Shown: positions 38,840 to 51,469 of the stretch, piece after piece | Numbering within the stretch: position 1 is the first letter of the stretch | Layout of the letters: every line of letters starts with the position of its first letter | Origin: Adineta vaga | Lineage: Eukaryota > Rotifera | Assembly: GCA_021613535.1 (NCBI GenBank) | Contig: CP075497.1 | Location: forward strand, 8,990,001-9,054,000 | Length of the DNA: 64,000 nt | Reading direction: 5' to 3' | The notes under the pieces: model-generated | Told to the model about the DNA's origin: nothing | The model's database searches: none | Seen by the model: only the letters and a program-made list of their open reading frames with translations | Made by a program: the position numbers and the translations under genes

Positions 38840-41131
38840 TTAAGCAGATGATTGTGGTCGAACCATGTAATACGGCCAATACAATGCATTGAATAGTAGA
38901 AAAAGGATTGGAAAACATAAACGTGACCATTTATCAATATCATTTACATCTCGCACATGTGGTACACGTCGTCGAAGACTTAATACTCGACTTCGTAAAT
39001 GATTATAAAGACGATCGATTCTCTTTTGACGAATATTTCGATGTAATGATGATGAATATAATCCTGTATGTTCTCTCAAATACGGACGAATACGTGGTGG
39101 TTGATTATCAATAAAATGAGTACTTCGTCGAATGAGACAATTCTCTTCTAATGAACTTGTTGTTAATCGATGATTTGTCATTGTATATGAACGTAAACCA
39201 AGTATTGGTGAAGATCGATCCGCATTTTCACCAACGTGTTCATAATCAGTCTAAAAAGAACCATGAAGAGAAAGGTTTTATTCTTCGAAGAGATGATTAC
39301 ATGAATGTCTTTTTTAGTTTTATTTTCTTGATTGTTTTGTTTTCGTCTTCGTGCTCTCGTTCCCCAATAAAGATAATTGACAGCAGCATATTCCAATAAA
39401 GCAGCAAATACGAAAACAAAACACATAACTAAATAAATATCAATAGCTTTGACGTAGGATATTCGTGGAAGTGATGATCGAACACCCGTTGATATTGTTG
39501 TCATTGTTAAAACAGTTGTAATGCCTTTATAAAAAACCAAATGAATATATTAAATCATTCAAATAATTTATTTTCATTTACCTAAAGCAACACGTGCACT
39601 TGTCGCTTCATGATTGATCCAAAAACTAACCCAAGATAACATAACAATCAGAATTGAAGGAAGATACGTTTGAAATAAAAAATATCCAATATTTCTTTGT
39701 AAAATAAAACTTAATGAAAGTCGTTGATAAACACCTGAAATGACAATCGATTTCTCATCATTTTCGTTGTCTTTTGTCATTTACCTGTTGCTAAATAAAT
39801 TCCATATGAAATCGTATCGAAGCCTGTAATTGTAAATTGTGGTAATTGAACTTTGTCAAGATCTAAGATTGATGCACGTCCATTTTTCCAACGCATGATA
39901 ACATCGGCTTGTGTATAACCGTATGATTCGACTTCAACTGTACAATTTTGTCTATCAAGTGGATATCGTCGTAAGTCCATCATACATGCTAATGTACTTG
40001 AAAATCTCATACCATAAAGAATATCACCATTACCATTTAAACGTATCATTTTGTTTTTTTCTGTGACGTCATGTAAATATGCACTTTTATCATTTGGAAA
40101 AAATGTATCTGGTAACCAAAATTTATCAATAATTTCACCTGTTAATGTTATTTCTTCACTTTTATTGCCAAAAATTAAGCGATCATCACGCCAATATTGA
40201 TTTAAATAGAGTGTTAATGTATAATCCATATTAACTTCGGAAATACTGTCAAAGCTTGCTAAACGAATTTCAATATCTAATAATAATGGTTCACCTAAAT
40301 GCAATATTTTAATTTCAAATAAGAAAAGTTTGTCAAAAATCTATACTTCCGAATGATGGTCGTAGACGAATATCATATTCTTTAAGTAGATCTTCAATTT
40401 GTATTGATGCATTTTTTAAACGACTAGCAGTCATTCGTTGTGAACTTCTAGAGTAATTAATGAATGAATTCAATTTTTATCAATGTATACAACTGACAAG
40501 ATATATGAATAAGCAAAATTCGTTTGTCATAGAATCTGTCAAATCTTATTTGAAGATTCATATAGAAGAAGAACACTTGACTAATTCCGTCTCTATCAAT
40601 TTCGATCACAATGATTATTTTATATTCAATCAGGTATTCCTCATTCAAAACAGATCTGTCTCTTTCTCTCTCTCTCTAGTTCTATTTTCTGAAGGCATAA
40701 GAACAGCAAAAAAAAGGAAGGAACGAGACTATTGACGATTCAATCAAGCATACAATCTCTTCAATCTTCTAACTATTTCTTATTTTTCTTTCTTTCCTGT
40801 TTACTAGATAATTCTAGTTTTCTCTTCATTGACTAGAACATCTGGGATTTCTATACTGAGAAATCACACATTGTACATGATCTACCTCAGTGCACATCAA
40901 TGCATTCTATTTCTTTCTGTTTGAATAATTGATAACAGAAAACAGGAGTATATGAATAGAAACGATGATGATTCTATCAAATTCTCTATTCAATTCTTTT
41001 TGTTATCATTTGTTTTTGTTCGTCTTTTCTTTCTAAAAAGAATTAAATAAATCAAAAACATACCGATGAACGATGAATATATACAATAGTTGAATCATGA
41101 GAATCAATCGTAAATGTTGATAATAGAACAT
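38840..41131 (-). CDS. GABA-A receptor beta-like chloride channel subunit
   Basis: Anionic Cys-loop receptor subunit, about 488 aa in six exons: 41131-41064, 40447-40347, 40294-39785, 39734-39582, 39524-39301 and 39250-38840; phases agree throughout. The signal peptide [21 protein letters not shown] lies alone in exon 1, behind a 616-nt intron. The Cys-loop [15 protein letters not shown] has 13 internal residues. [28 protein letters not shown] is M2, almost identical to GABA-A beta / RDL, with the Pro-Ala-Arg-type anionic filter region. [28 protein letters not shown] is M3; M4 ends the protein. The exon 1 assignment rests on phase and hydrophobicity; the frame is open further upstream to 41266. 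Confidence 0.92.
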
Positions 41132-42321
41132 AATCGAATAATTAACAACGACGGCATCGGACGAATTTATACAATAACTTTTGACATTGACAGGTAATTT
41201 ATACTGTAAATGTCGAACATTCACATTTGTCGAAATAATTTTATGAATTGAACAAAGTGAACTCAAATTTGAAATAGGAAAAAAAGATTAGCAACAATTC
41301 GAATTATTCTGATATAGATGATGTGATGATTGTCTTGTTATAAAAGTTATTGTTGTTGTTAGTCGAAGTCTCCTAGCTCCACCCAAAGATGACAAGCACA
41401 TTTTCTCTCTCTCTCTTGCTCTTGCTCTTGCTCTTTTTGCTAAAACCAATCCATCGTCTTTCTTTTTTTCTCGTTCTTCTTTGCTTTTTCTTTGTTGCAG
41501 GTTGACATATTTATCAATATTTTTTAGTTTGCCTCTTTCTTTTTTTTTTCGTCGTTTCTCGATCCTTCGAAGACCAAAGAAGAAAAAGATAATCATCCAT
41601 CTTTTCTTCTAATCCAATCTAGTAAATTCGTTCTATCACAATCTCTCTATCCATCTCTTCCGTTCCGACAAGTTTACTTGCAGTTCTTTATTGCTCGATC
41701 ATCGTCGATTGTAGTCCTTTTACGATTATTAATCGAAAAACAACTGACTAGGAATAGATCTGTCTGATTAATAAGATGCTCAAATACCATGATATATAGA
41801 AAATAAACATTGAAGTTCTCCAAATTGATTGTCAATACTCGTATAAAATAAACCCGAATGAAATCATTTAAGCAATTGTAAATCATAATACAGACATCAT
41901 CCGTGATAAGAGATATTAATACGATCGTTTGACTCTGTATTTAATCAACAGCATTGGTTCGTTTTTCAGATTGATTAGAAAAATTTAGTGAAAAGAATTC
42001 GTATAATCATATACATGTATCTTCAACAAATACTATGACTGTATCACCTTTATTCTCGTTGTTTCATATTTAATAAGATAAACAAAAAAAAATGAAATGC
42101 GTGATTAACTTCAAATACATAATTAAAGATGAGAAAAATGAGCAAGACACTAGAAAGAAAAGGCCGAACTGTGACATGCAGAGCAAGTTGAAATAAATAT
42201 TTCGAAAAAGCAGAGATTTCGTTTGATGAGAGACTATTTCTAAATGTATGTATACATATATATATATATATGAGAGAAAAGCGCAGAAGAAGTTCTGATT
42301 GTCTCCTTGAAAACTTTATCA
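41132..42321. other. Intergenic region upstream of the GABA-A-like gene
   Basis: About 1.2 kb. Contains a CT/GCTCTT repeat (41403-41434) and a (TA)n run near 42255. Minus frames at 41288-41596 and 42050-42322 are low complexity or AT-rich and not accepted. Confidence 0.5.
41403..41434. repeat. CT then TTGCTC repeat
   Basis: A CT run passes into three TTGCTC units. Simple sequence upstream of the GABA-A-like gene. Confidence 0.8.
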
Positions 42322-45125
42322 TCAGATCTTTGTTTGTTCGATGATTTGAGTATTTTTATCTGATTTAGTGTTATAATCTAAACGCCATTGATGATTTTCT
42401 TCATCATAAGTTTCAACGGATTTAAGGAATGTTCGACCATCAAAACCACCAATAACATAAATTTTATCACAACATACTGTAATACCTACGCCAACACGTG
42501 GAATGTTTAATTCATTTCTAATACCATTCACATTTAATAACCATTCATGCGTTATGGGATTGAATATTTCCACGGATGTTAAAGATGCCACACCATTTGA
42601 ACCTCCAACAATAAACATTTTGTTATGATATAAAACTGCACCACAACCACGGCGACTTTCTTTCATTGTTGGTCCCATTGTCCATTGATTCGTTGATAAT
42701 GTTAATATTTCACACGATGCTAAACATCGATTTAATGCTGAACCACCGAATACAAAAATCTTCTCATTAAAATAGACAATACCAGCTTGACTTCGTTCTT
42801 TATTCATTGGTGCTAATGTTGCCCATGTATTATTTTTCGGCTCATAACGATAGCACTCATTCTTACATTTATCACCTTCGATTCCACCAATTAAATATAC
42901 ATAATTATCATCACTGCACATTGCTAAACAGTGAATAAATCTTACAGTTTTGTTTTAATTAAATTTTTCAATGACTTACCACTATGTGCAACAGGTGTAG
43001 AAAGTTCTTTTATCATTGACCATTTATCTTTAGTTTTTAAATTAAAGCATTCACCGGTATTTAATTCTTTCTGTCCATCACTACCACCATAAACATATAT
43101 TTTATGATTAATAATTGTAGCAGAAACACGACCACGACGACTAGTCATTCGAGATGGTAGTAATTTCCATTTATTTTCATTTGGATCAAACTGTTCAATT
43201 GAATCAAGACAATCACCACGATTATATCCACCTTAAACAATTCAATTAATTCAAGTATAAAATAGAGAGAGAACGAGTATGAATACATACCAACAATATA
43301 GATATAATCATCTATTGATGCAGTTCCAAAACAACATCGTGCTGTTAAAAGTGATCCCAAGGCAATATTTTTATCACATGTTAATGTTGGACCAATTGGA
43401 TTGATTTGATTTTCATCTGCCATTCGTTCCAATGGAATGATATTAATTTTATCTGGTGTACTTGGAGTCATTGGTGGTACTGATATATGTATAGAAATAC
43501 TTAACATTTTGCCTTTTATTATTGCAATTGCAATATAACTATGATCTTTAAAAGAAAAGAATATAGAAAAGAGAAGATTCTTGATTTTGATTAACTAACC
43601 ACTTGATTGAGATATATGAATAAGTTTTACTTCAGTTGCATGAGAATTTGTTGAAGTATTTGATGCAAGAGTCGTATTATTCAATTGTGAATTCAATATT
43701 TCAAAAATAGAATTCTCATTTTGTGTACTTGATGATGATGTTGTTGATAAACTACGTTTTGATAATTTATAACTTTGATAATCCTAAAAGAATTAATGAT
43801 TCAATCGAATATAGAACATAAATCGATATTTACTTTAATTATATCAGAAAAATGTATATTCCTATCATCCATATCAGCACAATCATGAAGAGTTGCACCA
43901 TTAAGATAAAGTAAATGCATCTAAACGAAATAGAAAATCATTTCTACATATATATAGATTTCTGAATAAAATATTATTCATATTGATCATACATATTCAC
44001 AAAGTTCTTGAAGATTACTGTTATTATTATTGAGTTGGTCAACAATCCATGTAAGAACTAAATTACATATTGTCTTTGGTTTAATATCGATTGAATCTAA
44101 TTAATTATACAAAATATAGAATTAAATTCCATTAGAATAAGTAGTTATTCTTCTTACCAACAAGTTCCAATTTAATTGTAGATAACATATGAAATTCTCG
44201 AGTTTCAAGAACATCAGTAAACTTTGTTTGAATACATTCAATTGCCTTTTCGCGAAGATCATCATCCATTGCTAATAAACATGTACCTAAAGAAAGAATT
44301 TAGAAAAATCTTTCTCCTCCAAAATGATTTTGTCCAATGCTATGTTCTCAAGTACTCAATTCCTTTTTTTTCTCATGAGAATCAACAATAATCGTAAGAT
44401 CTTAGTAACTTATATTCATATTCTATTATTAAATATAAAAATACAACAAAGATATGTCGAATATATGATTACCCTAGGATAATTCTACGAAACAAAAAAG
44501 AAAACGGCTAGATTCGTCTAAGAATGTAAAAATGTATTGGCAGTCACCTTTAAAAGATTGAATTCGATGAGAACCTTATCTCATAAATCATGACATACTC
44601 AAACAATTGTGTTCGGTGAGTTGATCACTAAAATAGTTTGAACAAGCTTTCATAATTGCTTCAAGACGTAATTGACATGCAGCCAAATAAACTTTTGGAA
44701 CCATCTCTGCTGTGAGCAGAAAACTAAATCAAATCATACATAATGAAAAGAATCATTTATGTCTTTCTAATAACTTACCTTCCTCGATATATAAATTGAA
44801 TAATTAACTTTAAAGGTATATATTCAAGATTATCCATTTGATAATAGATTTGTTTTTTTGTTGATGTATCATTTTCATCATTGAGAAAAAGCTCGAAAAA
44901 ATAATTTGAATGACTGGATAATAAAGCTCGATGTGCAAATAATTCATGACCTTCAACTGTTAAAATCACATCACATAATTGTCGTTCTTTGCGCATTGCA
45001 TCGAGACATTTCAATGTTTGACTGCCATGAGCATTTGAATTTTCATATTTGAGATTTAATTCCGATATTTCATTATCAATTTGCTTATGAGATTCGATAC
45101 AAACGACAGGCATTGTTTCAACCAT
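42322..45125 (-). CDS. IVNS1ABP: BTB-BACK-kelch protein, IVNS1ABP (NS1-binding protein) homologue
   Basis: Cullin-3 adaptor-like or actin/mRNA-associated kelch protein. Nine exons (45125-44779, 44723-44599, 44286-44158, 44096-43993, 43920-43834, 43783-43600, 43545-43291, 43231-42980 and 42923-42322) give 694 aa, length divisible by three. BTB: LDAMRKERQLCDVILTVEGHELFAHRALL. BACK: ECIQTKF to TWIVDQLNNNNSNLQELCEYMHLLYL, which parallels IVNS1ABP's SLEELMEEVQTLYYSAD. A Ser/Thr linker follows. Six kelch blades show GG pairs and conserved Tyr/Trp (YVYGGSDGQKELNTGECF, IYVIGGFDGRTFLKSVETYD). The ATG at 45125 is the first true Met in frame. Human protein is 642 aa. Confidence 0.85.
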
Positions 45126-45433
45126 CGAAAAATGATGAGAAGAAAAGTTACTTCCGAATTCTGATTGAATTTGATTAAATTCCAATAGAATAAACAAACA
45201 AATAAATGGATATTAAGCAAACTCTGGATCAACCAATCATTTCATGGAGGATCTAAAAAAGCGCGTTATGGGATTGGTTGCATCTTTTATGTCGATAAAA
45301 TCGTATTCATTTACTTGTTTTAGTAACTTAAGTAATGTTCGGTTGGATTTTCTATTTGAATGAATTTATTTATGAATATATACCTGATGATATATTTGAA
45401 ATTTTTAGATCAGTGTGTGTACCAACATAAATC
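45126..45433. promoter_or_regulatory. Bidirectional promoter between IVNS1ABP-like and RPS24
   Basis: 308 nt between divergent start codons. A T-rich tract ending TTTTTAGATCAG at about 45410 lies 20 nt before the RPS24 ATG and may end a 5' UTR intron or accept a spliced leader. No TATA box is obvious. Confidence 0.5.
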
Positions 45434-45832
45434 ATGTCGGATTCGTCATTCACTATTCGCACACGTAAATTTAAATCAAATCGACTTTTATGTCGTCGAC
45501 AAATGGTTGTTGATGTTATTCATCCCGATCGTGCATCACTTTCAAAAAAAGAAATCCGTGAAAAAGTAGCTCAACTCTACAAAACAACACCTGATTTGGT
45601 CTTTTGTTTTGGTTTTCATACCAATTTTGGTGGTGGTAAATCAAGCGGATTCGCACTTATCTATGATACACTTGATTTTGCCAAAAAATTCGAACCACGT
45701 TATCGTCTTACACGACAAGGCCTTGCTGAACCAAAGAAAACTGCAAGAAAACAACGTAAAGAACGTAAGAATCGTATGAAGAAAGTACGTGGTACAAAGA
45801 AAGCTGCTGTCAAAGATGCCAAGAAAAAATAA
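45434..45832 (+). CDS. RPS24: 40S ribosomal protein S24 (eS24)
   Basis: 132 aa, intronless coding region, the normal length. [62 protein letters not shown] and the basic tail [19 protein letters not shown] are diagnostic. Small-subunit component needed for pre-18S rRNA processing. Codon use is more C-rich than neighbours, as expected for a highly expressed gene. Confidence 0.98.
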   Translation: MSDSSFTIRTRKFKSNRLLCRRQMVVDVIHPDRASLSKKEIREKVAQLYKTTPDLVFCFGFHTNFGGGKSSGFALIYDTLDFAKKFEPRYRLTRQGLAEPKKTARKQRKERKNRMKKVRGTKKAAVKDAKKK

Positions 45833-46146
45833 GCAAACAACAACTAAACAAACAATTTTATTGGATGTTTGGAATTGTTTTTGTTTTTTTCTTGTTTATA
45901 TGTATCATCAAATATAAAACAAGATAATAATAAAAAAAGAAGAAGAAAGACAAGTTTTATTTCGATATTGATTTGTATTAAAAATATGGAACTTCAATGA
46001 AATGTTTTGATCATTCTTTCAAAATAATGTTAATCGATCGATTAAAAGTATTTTTTTTTATATTGAAAAACAAAAATAGTGAAATGAACAAGTATCACAA
46101 TTGCATCTGACAGAATAGATTTAACTTTGTAGAAAACAAGAAAATA
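45833..46146. other. Convergent 3' flanks
   Basis: RPS24 and the fucosyltransferase converge here. A-rich tracts with AATAATAAAA at about 45927 probably serve RPS24 polyadenylation. No gene. Confidence 0.5.
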
Positions 46147-47776
46147 TTACAATAGTTTCCACCATAAAAACAAATAATTATATATCGTTCTTATTAGTGA
46201 TGGAAAATCATTATCCCAACAATCTTTTTTTGGATTATAAAATTCACTGATTTGTATTAATTTTGTTTGAGCTGTTTTCCAATTGAAATTTTCAAGATGA
46301 ACATTTTCTATATTGAAAATTTCACGTATAAGTTCAAGTAAATATATTCTCTGTTGATCATTTTCTTTCATTGTATATAAACGTTGATAATGACCAAGAA
46401 AACAAAGTGTAGAATACATATCATATCGAACTGTCGGTGCATAATCTACTCCTATATCATATAATTGTGTCCATTGAAGATATTTGATAAATTCCATATC
46501 ATTTCGATTCAAACGATGAAGTTCTTGAGCAAGTTGTTCAACTGTTGGATAATTATCAACATGTAGATAAGAATTTGGTACTGCAATACGTTGATATTGT
46601 TTTCTACTTGCACCTAAAACAATTGGAACTGCATGACCATTTAATCCTTGCATCCAATATTTTTCTGTTATATATGTATCACATTTCGAATTTTCAAATG
46701 CTAAATAAAAACGATAATTTGAAAGAGTTTTTTCCATACAATTAGGTGTTCCTTTTTGACACTGTATTGGTACAATATGTGAATTGAATTTTGATGAACA
46801 ATCACCATAGATATCAACATGAATACCAGGTTGTGAACGTAGTTTAGCGACATATTCTTCTCGACGAGAATGACTATTACAATTTGATACAAACCAAACG
46901 ATATAAACTATGTCACGATTGAGTACATGAGGAACGATAGGTTTGAGATATGGTTGAAGAGAATCAATGAATTCAGTTGATAATGGTTGGTTACAAGTAA
47001 ACGGACAAATTTTTAAATAATTTGTTTGGCGATTATCGAATTCTTTCTGAAGAACTGAAGCAAGTGTTTCGAGATATGTTGAATTATTATTATCAAATAG
47101 ATCTGTTTGTGGAAGATGTGTTGAATTAATTATCTGATTAAACGTTCGATTCAATTGATTTGTAATAAGATTTACTATTGAAGGTTTAATACGATAACCC
47201 TATATAAATAAAAGGTTTGAATTTGAATAAATTAGATTTCAAAAAAGAAACAAAACATACTATATATTGAATATGAAGATCAGATTCTGGTTTTAATGTT
47301 GTTGTTAAATTAAACCAATCATCCAATTCTGTTATATTTTTCATTTGAACTCTTCGATAAGAATTTCGTGGAGATTCTTCCGAATGAAATAACCATAATT
47401 GAGATGGATGTTTTTTTCGATACAACTTTTTATCATTGAATAAAGTTGGAAAACGAACAAAATCAAAACTAGTCACAATAACTCCATCTGCATAAGAATA
47501 TTCTTCCGGATCAAGTATATGACAGATTTGCTTTAAATCATTATTAAAAACCTTTAATGTTGAATCCATACGTTTATCGTACATGTATGTATAATGAACA
47601 ACTGATATTTTTTTAAATGAATTCTTTCCAATCGATCGAATACGAGTATTCGGAACATAAGGACGATATGAACCAGTTATCGAATAATAATATGCTAAAG
47701 TACAGAGAATTATAAATAACAAGATAAATAAGATCATTCTGCGACTTGTCCATCGCTTACACCCATACATGACCAT
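46147..47776 (-). CDS. Alpha-1,3-fucosyltransferase, GT10 family
   Basis: Golgi type II enzyme transferring fucose from GDP-fucose to N-acetylglucosamine of glycans. 522 aa in two exons (47776-47261 and 47199-46147). Short cytoplasmic start, TM anchor RRMILFILLFIILCTLAYYYS, then stem. Family motifs: LWLFHSEESPRN, IVWFVSNCNSHSRREEYVAKL (GT10 VSNC/R), DIYGDCS, and the GDP-fucose signature YRFYLAFENSKCDTYITEKYWMQGLNGHAVPIVLG. It ends with a helical WQ... region. The frame is open upstream, but an acceptor TTTATTTTAG lies 10 nt before ATG 47776, which I take as start. Acceptor sugar unknown. Confidence 0.92.
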
Positions 47777-48192
47777 AGAAGAAAGTCTAAAATAAAGATA
47801 GTATATACACATGTCGGCATGTATTTTTTTATTTGTCTCTATGACAATGTAAAGAAACGAAAGAAACAGTAAAATTATTGGTTCTGTTAGTTTTAACTTT
47901 CTTCTCTTCTTCGGTCGTTACATATAATACCGATGAAGACTAATACTTTATATTCATCATGAAAGAAAGAGCGTTTTATTTATAATTTCATCTGTTACAG
48001 TAGACCAGGTTCACACATTTTCTTTGTATGCTGACAGAAGAACATATCTATTAGCTGATTATGCTTTGCTATCTGATTATCAAATACAGACGTATTTATA
48101 TATTTCTTAATAAAACTGAAGAAGAATATTCTTTTGATTTTGTACTATCTATATGATTTATTTCTAAATAAAAGCAAAAAGAGAGTGAGATT
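47777..48192. other. Spacer between tetraspanin and fucosyltransferase
   Basis: About 415 nt, both neighbours on the minus strand. Holds the tetraspanin 3' UTR and the fucosyltransferase promoter. Nothing else seen. Confidence 0.5.
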
Positions 48193-50093
48193 TCAAACAA
48201 GACTTTCATGTTGTTTTTCCACTGAGGAGTGTTTTAAACTTGGACGTGGTGCGGGTTTGGGTATTTTATGTGCAGGAGGAGTTTCTTTCGATTTATATGG
48301 TACATAGATTTTCGTTGACTTATTGATTTGTGGTTGGATTAATTTTATAGAAGATTTTGTATGAATGATAGACGAAAAATTGTTCTGATCATCGTAACTT
48401 GGTGGAATACGATCTTGATCACTTGATGGTGAAGATTGTTGATTAGATTTCTTTAAAATTGGCTTAGGAGTAGTTACATCAGACAATAATAATTGATCGG
48501 AAAAGGACGATGATGTGGATGGAGATGCCGTTAATGCTTTTTTACTTGAATCATCTTGTGTTTGCACTGGTGTGTCACCTTGAGAAACAGACGTGACAAA
48601 AACATTAGAGAAACTAAGTGTAGGAGGAGGTTTGATAATAGGTTTTTTAATTGAAACGTTTGATTTGCTATTTGTATCAACAGATGTTGGAGTATCGGAA
48701 CGTCGTTTAATGCTGTTTCGTTCATCGAAAGATTTTTCTGATGAAGAATGTTCGACACCTTAAGAAAATAAAGAAATAGAATCGAATGATTTTTCTTTTG
48801 AATAATTATACCTGAATCTGGATCGACTTCATCCTCTCCAATGGGTTTTCTTCTATTTTTAATATTTGGTAATTTCTTTGGTAAGGGTGGTGGTGGTTGA
48901 TAATTTTGATTAGCAGAAGTAATAATGATTTTTTGTTTCGAATTATATTGTTTAACACGTAAAAGATCAGGTTCACTCTCATCTGTTTCCGTTTTTTCTG
49001 TTTTTTCCGATATCGATGAAAGTTTTCTTAAAGTTTGTTGTTCAAAAGATGGACTTGTCAATGTATTATTTGAAGATAGAATTGGTAATGAAAGAATAGG
49101 AGCTGCATTTTGTACTCGTTTATCTGGTGAATGAGAATCATAATCATTGAGAATAACACGTCGTTTTTCAACAAAATCATTAAAATGATGATTTGTCATG
49201 GAGGGTGAAAGAAGAACTTTCTTTGGAATATTTTCTGTTGATGACGAGTCAAAACTTGATGAATGACGCCATTGAGAAGGATCATTAATTGATTGACGGC
49301 TGTTTTCCAGGTGTTTACGTCGATGTCGTTGATGGACACAAAGAAACGAATAGAAATAGATAACAATAAATAATTTAAGTAAACTAAAGAATAATAAAAT
49401 ATATGCCAATGCATCTATACAATCATCAAGAAAAAGCATTGTACGAGGAAGACATCCAACACTGTACATATTACAACTTAAAGGAACATTATTTTGAAAT
49501 GATAAACGTCCATCAGAGCCACAGCATTGAAATGAACTTTGAAGAATATCTAAAGCTCGACTAGCTCGTTCATCATTTCCCTGCCGATATGTAATTACTA
49601 AATAGAACAAAAGAAAGATTTGAAAGCTACCTTACAATATCGATTTACCTAATTTCGGTAATTGTTCTTGTAATGTTAATCTTGTTTGAAATTTACTTGT
49701 AAATGTAATCATAGATATGATCAATTCTGCAACAAGAACTAGAGCCACCATAGTTACTGATATAAATATAAATACATGTGCTGAATATAAGCCCCAGATT
49801 AAAATCAAACACATGACTATTGTTATAATTGATGATGCAAATAAGCACATAGATAAATATCTTAATATCCATAAATCCTATGGAATAAATAAATTTAATT
49901 ATAGGAATTTCTTTTCTGTATATAAAAAGAAAGAAATATTTACAATATATCCAACATCGGCAAGATTGTATCCTAAACTTTTATATCGATCTTCAAGCAC
50001 TGTCCATAATGCTAATCCTAGTTCAATAAGTCCAAGAGTACATAGAATAACTAAAGCCAAACGACTAAGCAATTGAAACATTGATTTATTCAT
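48193..50093 (-). CDS. Tetraspanin with long proline-rich tail
   Basis: Four exons (50093-49944, 49877-49649, 49597-48812 and 48758-48193) give 576 aa. TM1 LALVILCTLGLIELGLALW, TM2 SIITIVMCLILIWGLY, TM3 ISVTMVALVLVAELIISMI, a large loop with the CCG motif (SSFQCCGSDG) plus partner cysteines (LSCNMYSVGCLP), and TM4 LAYILLFFSLLKLFIVIYFY. Tetraspanins are usually 200-350 aa; here a disordered cytoplasmic tail of about 340 aa follows, rich in Ser and Pro with SH3-ligand-like PPPPLPKKLP, IIKPPPTL and KPAPRPSLK. The tail frame continues cleanly across a 53-nt intron, so it is part of the gene. Partner unknown. Confidence 0.88.
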
Positions 50094-51469
50094 GGCTACG
50101 ATTGAACAGTAGTAATATTATAAATGATCTTGAAGAAAAAACATGATCTGAAAAAAAGAGATTATCTTCACATGAATTTTTGTAATCAATTAATTAATCG
50201 TCTTAAATCTCTAATCAATTTCGAATGATGACAAAGCTCGTCTCGTCAATTATTTTTCCAAGGAAAGGAAAAATCACATACATCCCTTGAAAAGAAAATC
50301 TTGTTCATCGACATGTATCATCTGTCGATATGATTATGCGTTAATAGAAAAGAAAAGGAAATGAAGTTGTAGGAAAAGAAAAGAATTGATTTTTTTTCCG
50401 TATTGTCAATAATTGATATGATAATATATGAAAAACGATGAAAAAAGAGGAAAGGAGAAAAAAAAGAATCTGACAGATTCAATAAACTAATGCAATGTTT
50501 GCAATTTTGATGATTAAAAAAGAAATCTCTTCTATGACAAAACAAAACAAATCGACTTGTCTGAAAATATTTTATTATCTATTATAGATGAAAACACATC
50601 TGCTGTAATAAATAAATCATTTACTTCATGATTAGATGTAAATAATATCAGATATTTTTTCTCATGCGATTTCTCACCGTTGCGTCTGTGGAACTGACCA
50701 ATTGATTGGTAGACATTTTGATTTCTTGAATAATAAGAAAAAAACGTTATGTCTTTAATGATTAGGTCAAACGACGAGACAGACAGAAGAAGAAAAAAAA
50801 GAAATATGATTTTTTTTTCATTATGTCCAGACGTGTTGATGACAATGGATGACCTCAACTTACATTGTCATCGATCAAACATCGATTCGGAAACAAAAGA
50901 ATCAACCTTTTTTTTTGTATAGTTAGGTCATTTTTCTTCTTCTTCTCCCTAGTTCATTCGACGAACATGTAAGCAACCTTGTCAAACATGAGAAGGAGAC
51001 TGAGATAGAAAAAATACAACGATAATATCATCTCGTCCTCTAAAAAAAACCGAAGCAATGAAAGCTAGATGTTACATCATCGATATTCTTACCAAACGAA
51101 TTCTCCTATACTTGTTACTTGTCAACGGGCAAGTAAGTTCAATGATTAAAATAGGTATATAATGCACACGACTCTCTAAGTATCATGCATATTTGTCTAC
51201 TCCAATGTTCTCTTTTTCTTCTTTCTTCTCTTCATTCGTGCTCGTGTTTATTTGCCTAGTTCTCTTTCTCTCTCTTCCTCCCTCCCTTTTTTCTCGTACT
51301 TTTCGTTATACCTTTACATACATTGAACAAAATTTACTCGTCCTTTCTTTCGTTCAATCTAACCCTAAAATTGTTCAGACAAATTCTCAAAAAAATCTCC
51401 TTGTCAACATGATAGATATTTCGATCATTATTTTATTTAATCATTCTTTTTTTTTTCGTTCGTTTGTCT
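50094..51469. other. Divergent intergenic region
   Basis: 1.4 kb between the tetraspanin (-) and HRS-like (+) starts. Strongly T-rich pyrimidine blocks near 51210-51300. Several short frames are low complexity. No gene and, importantly, no VHS-domain coding sequence for the HRS-like gene. Confidence 0.5.
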
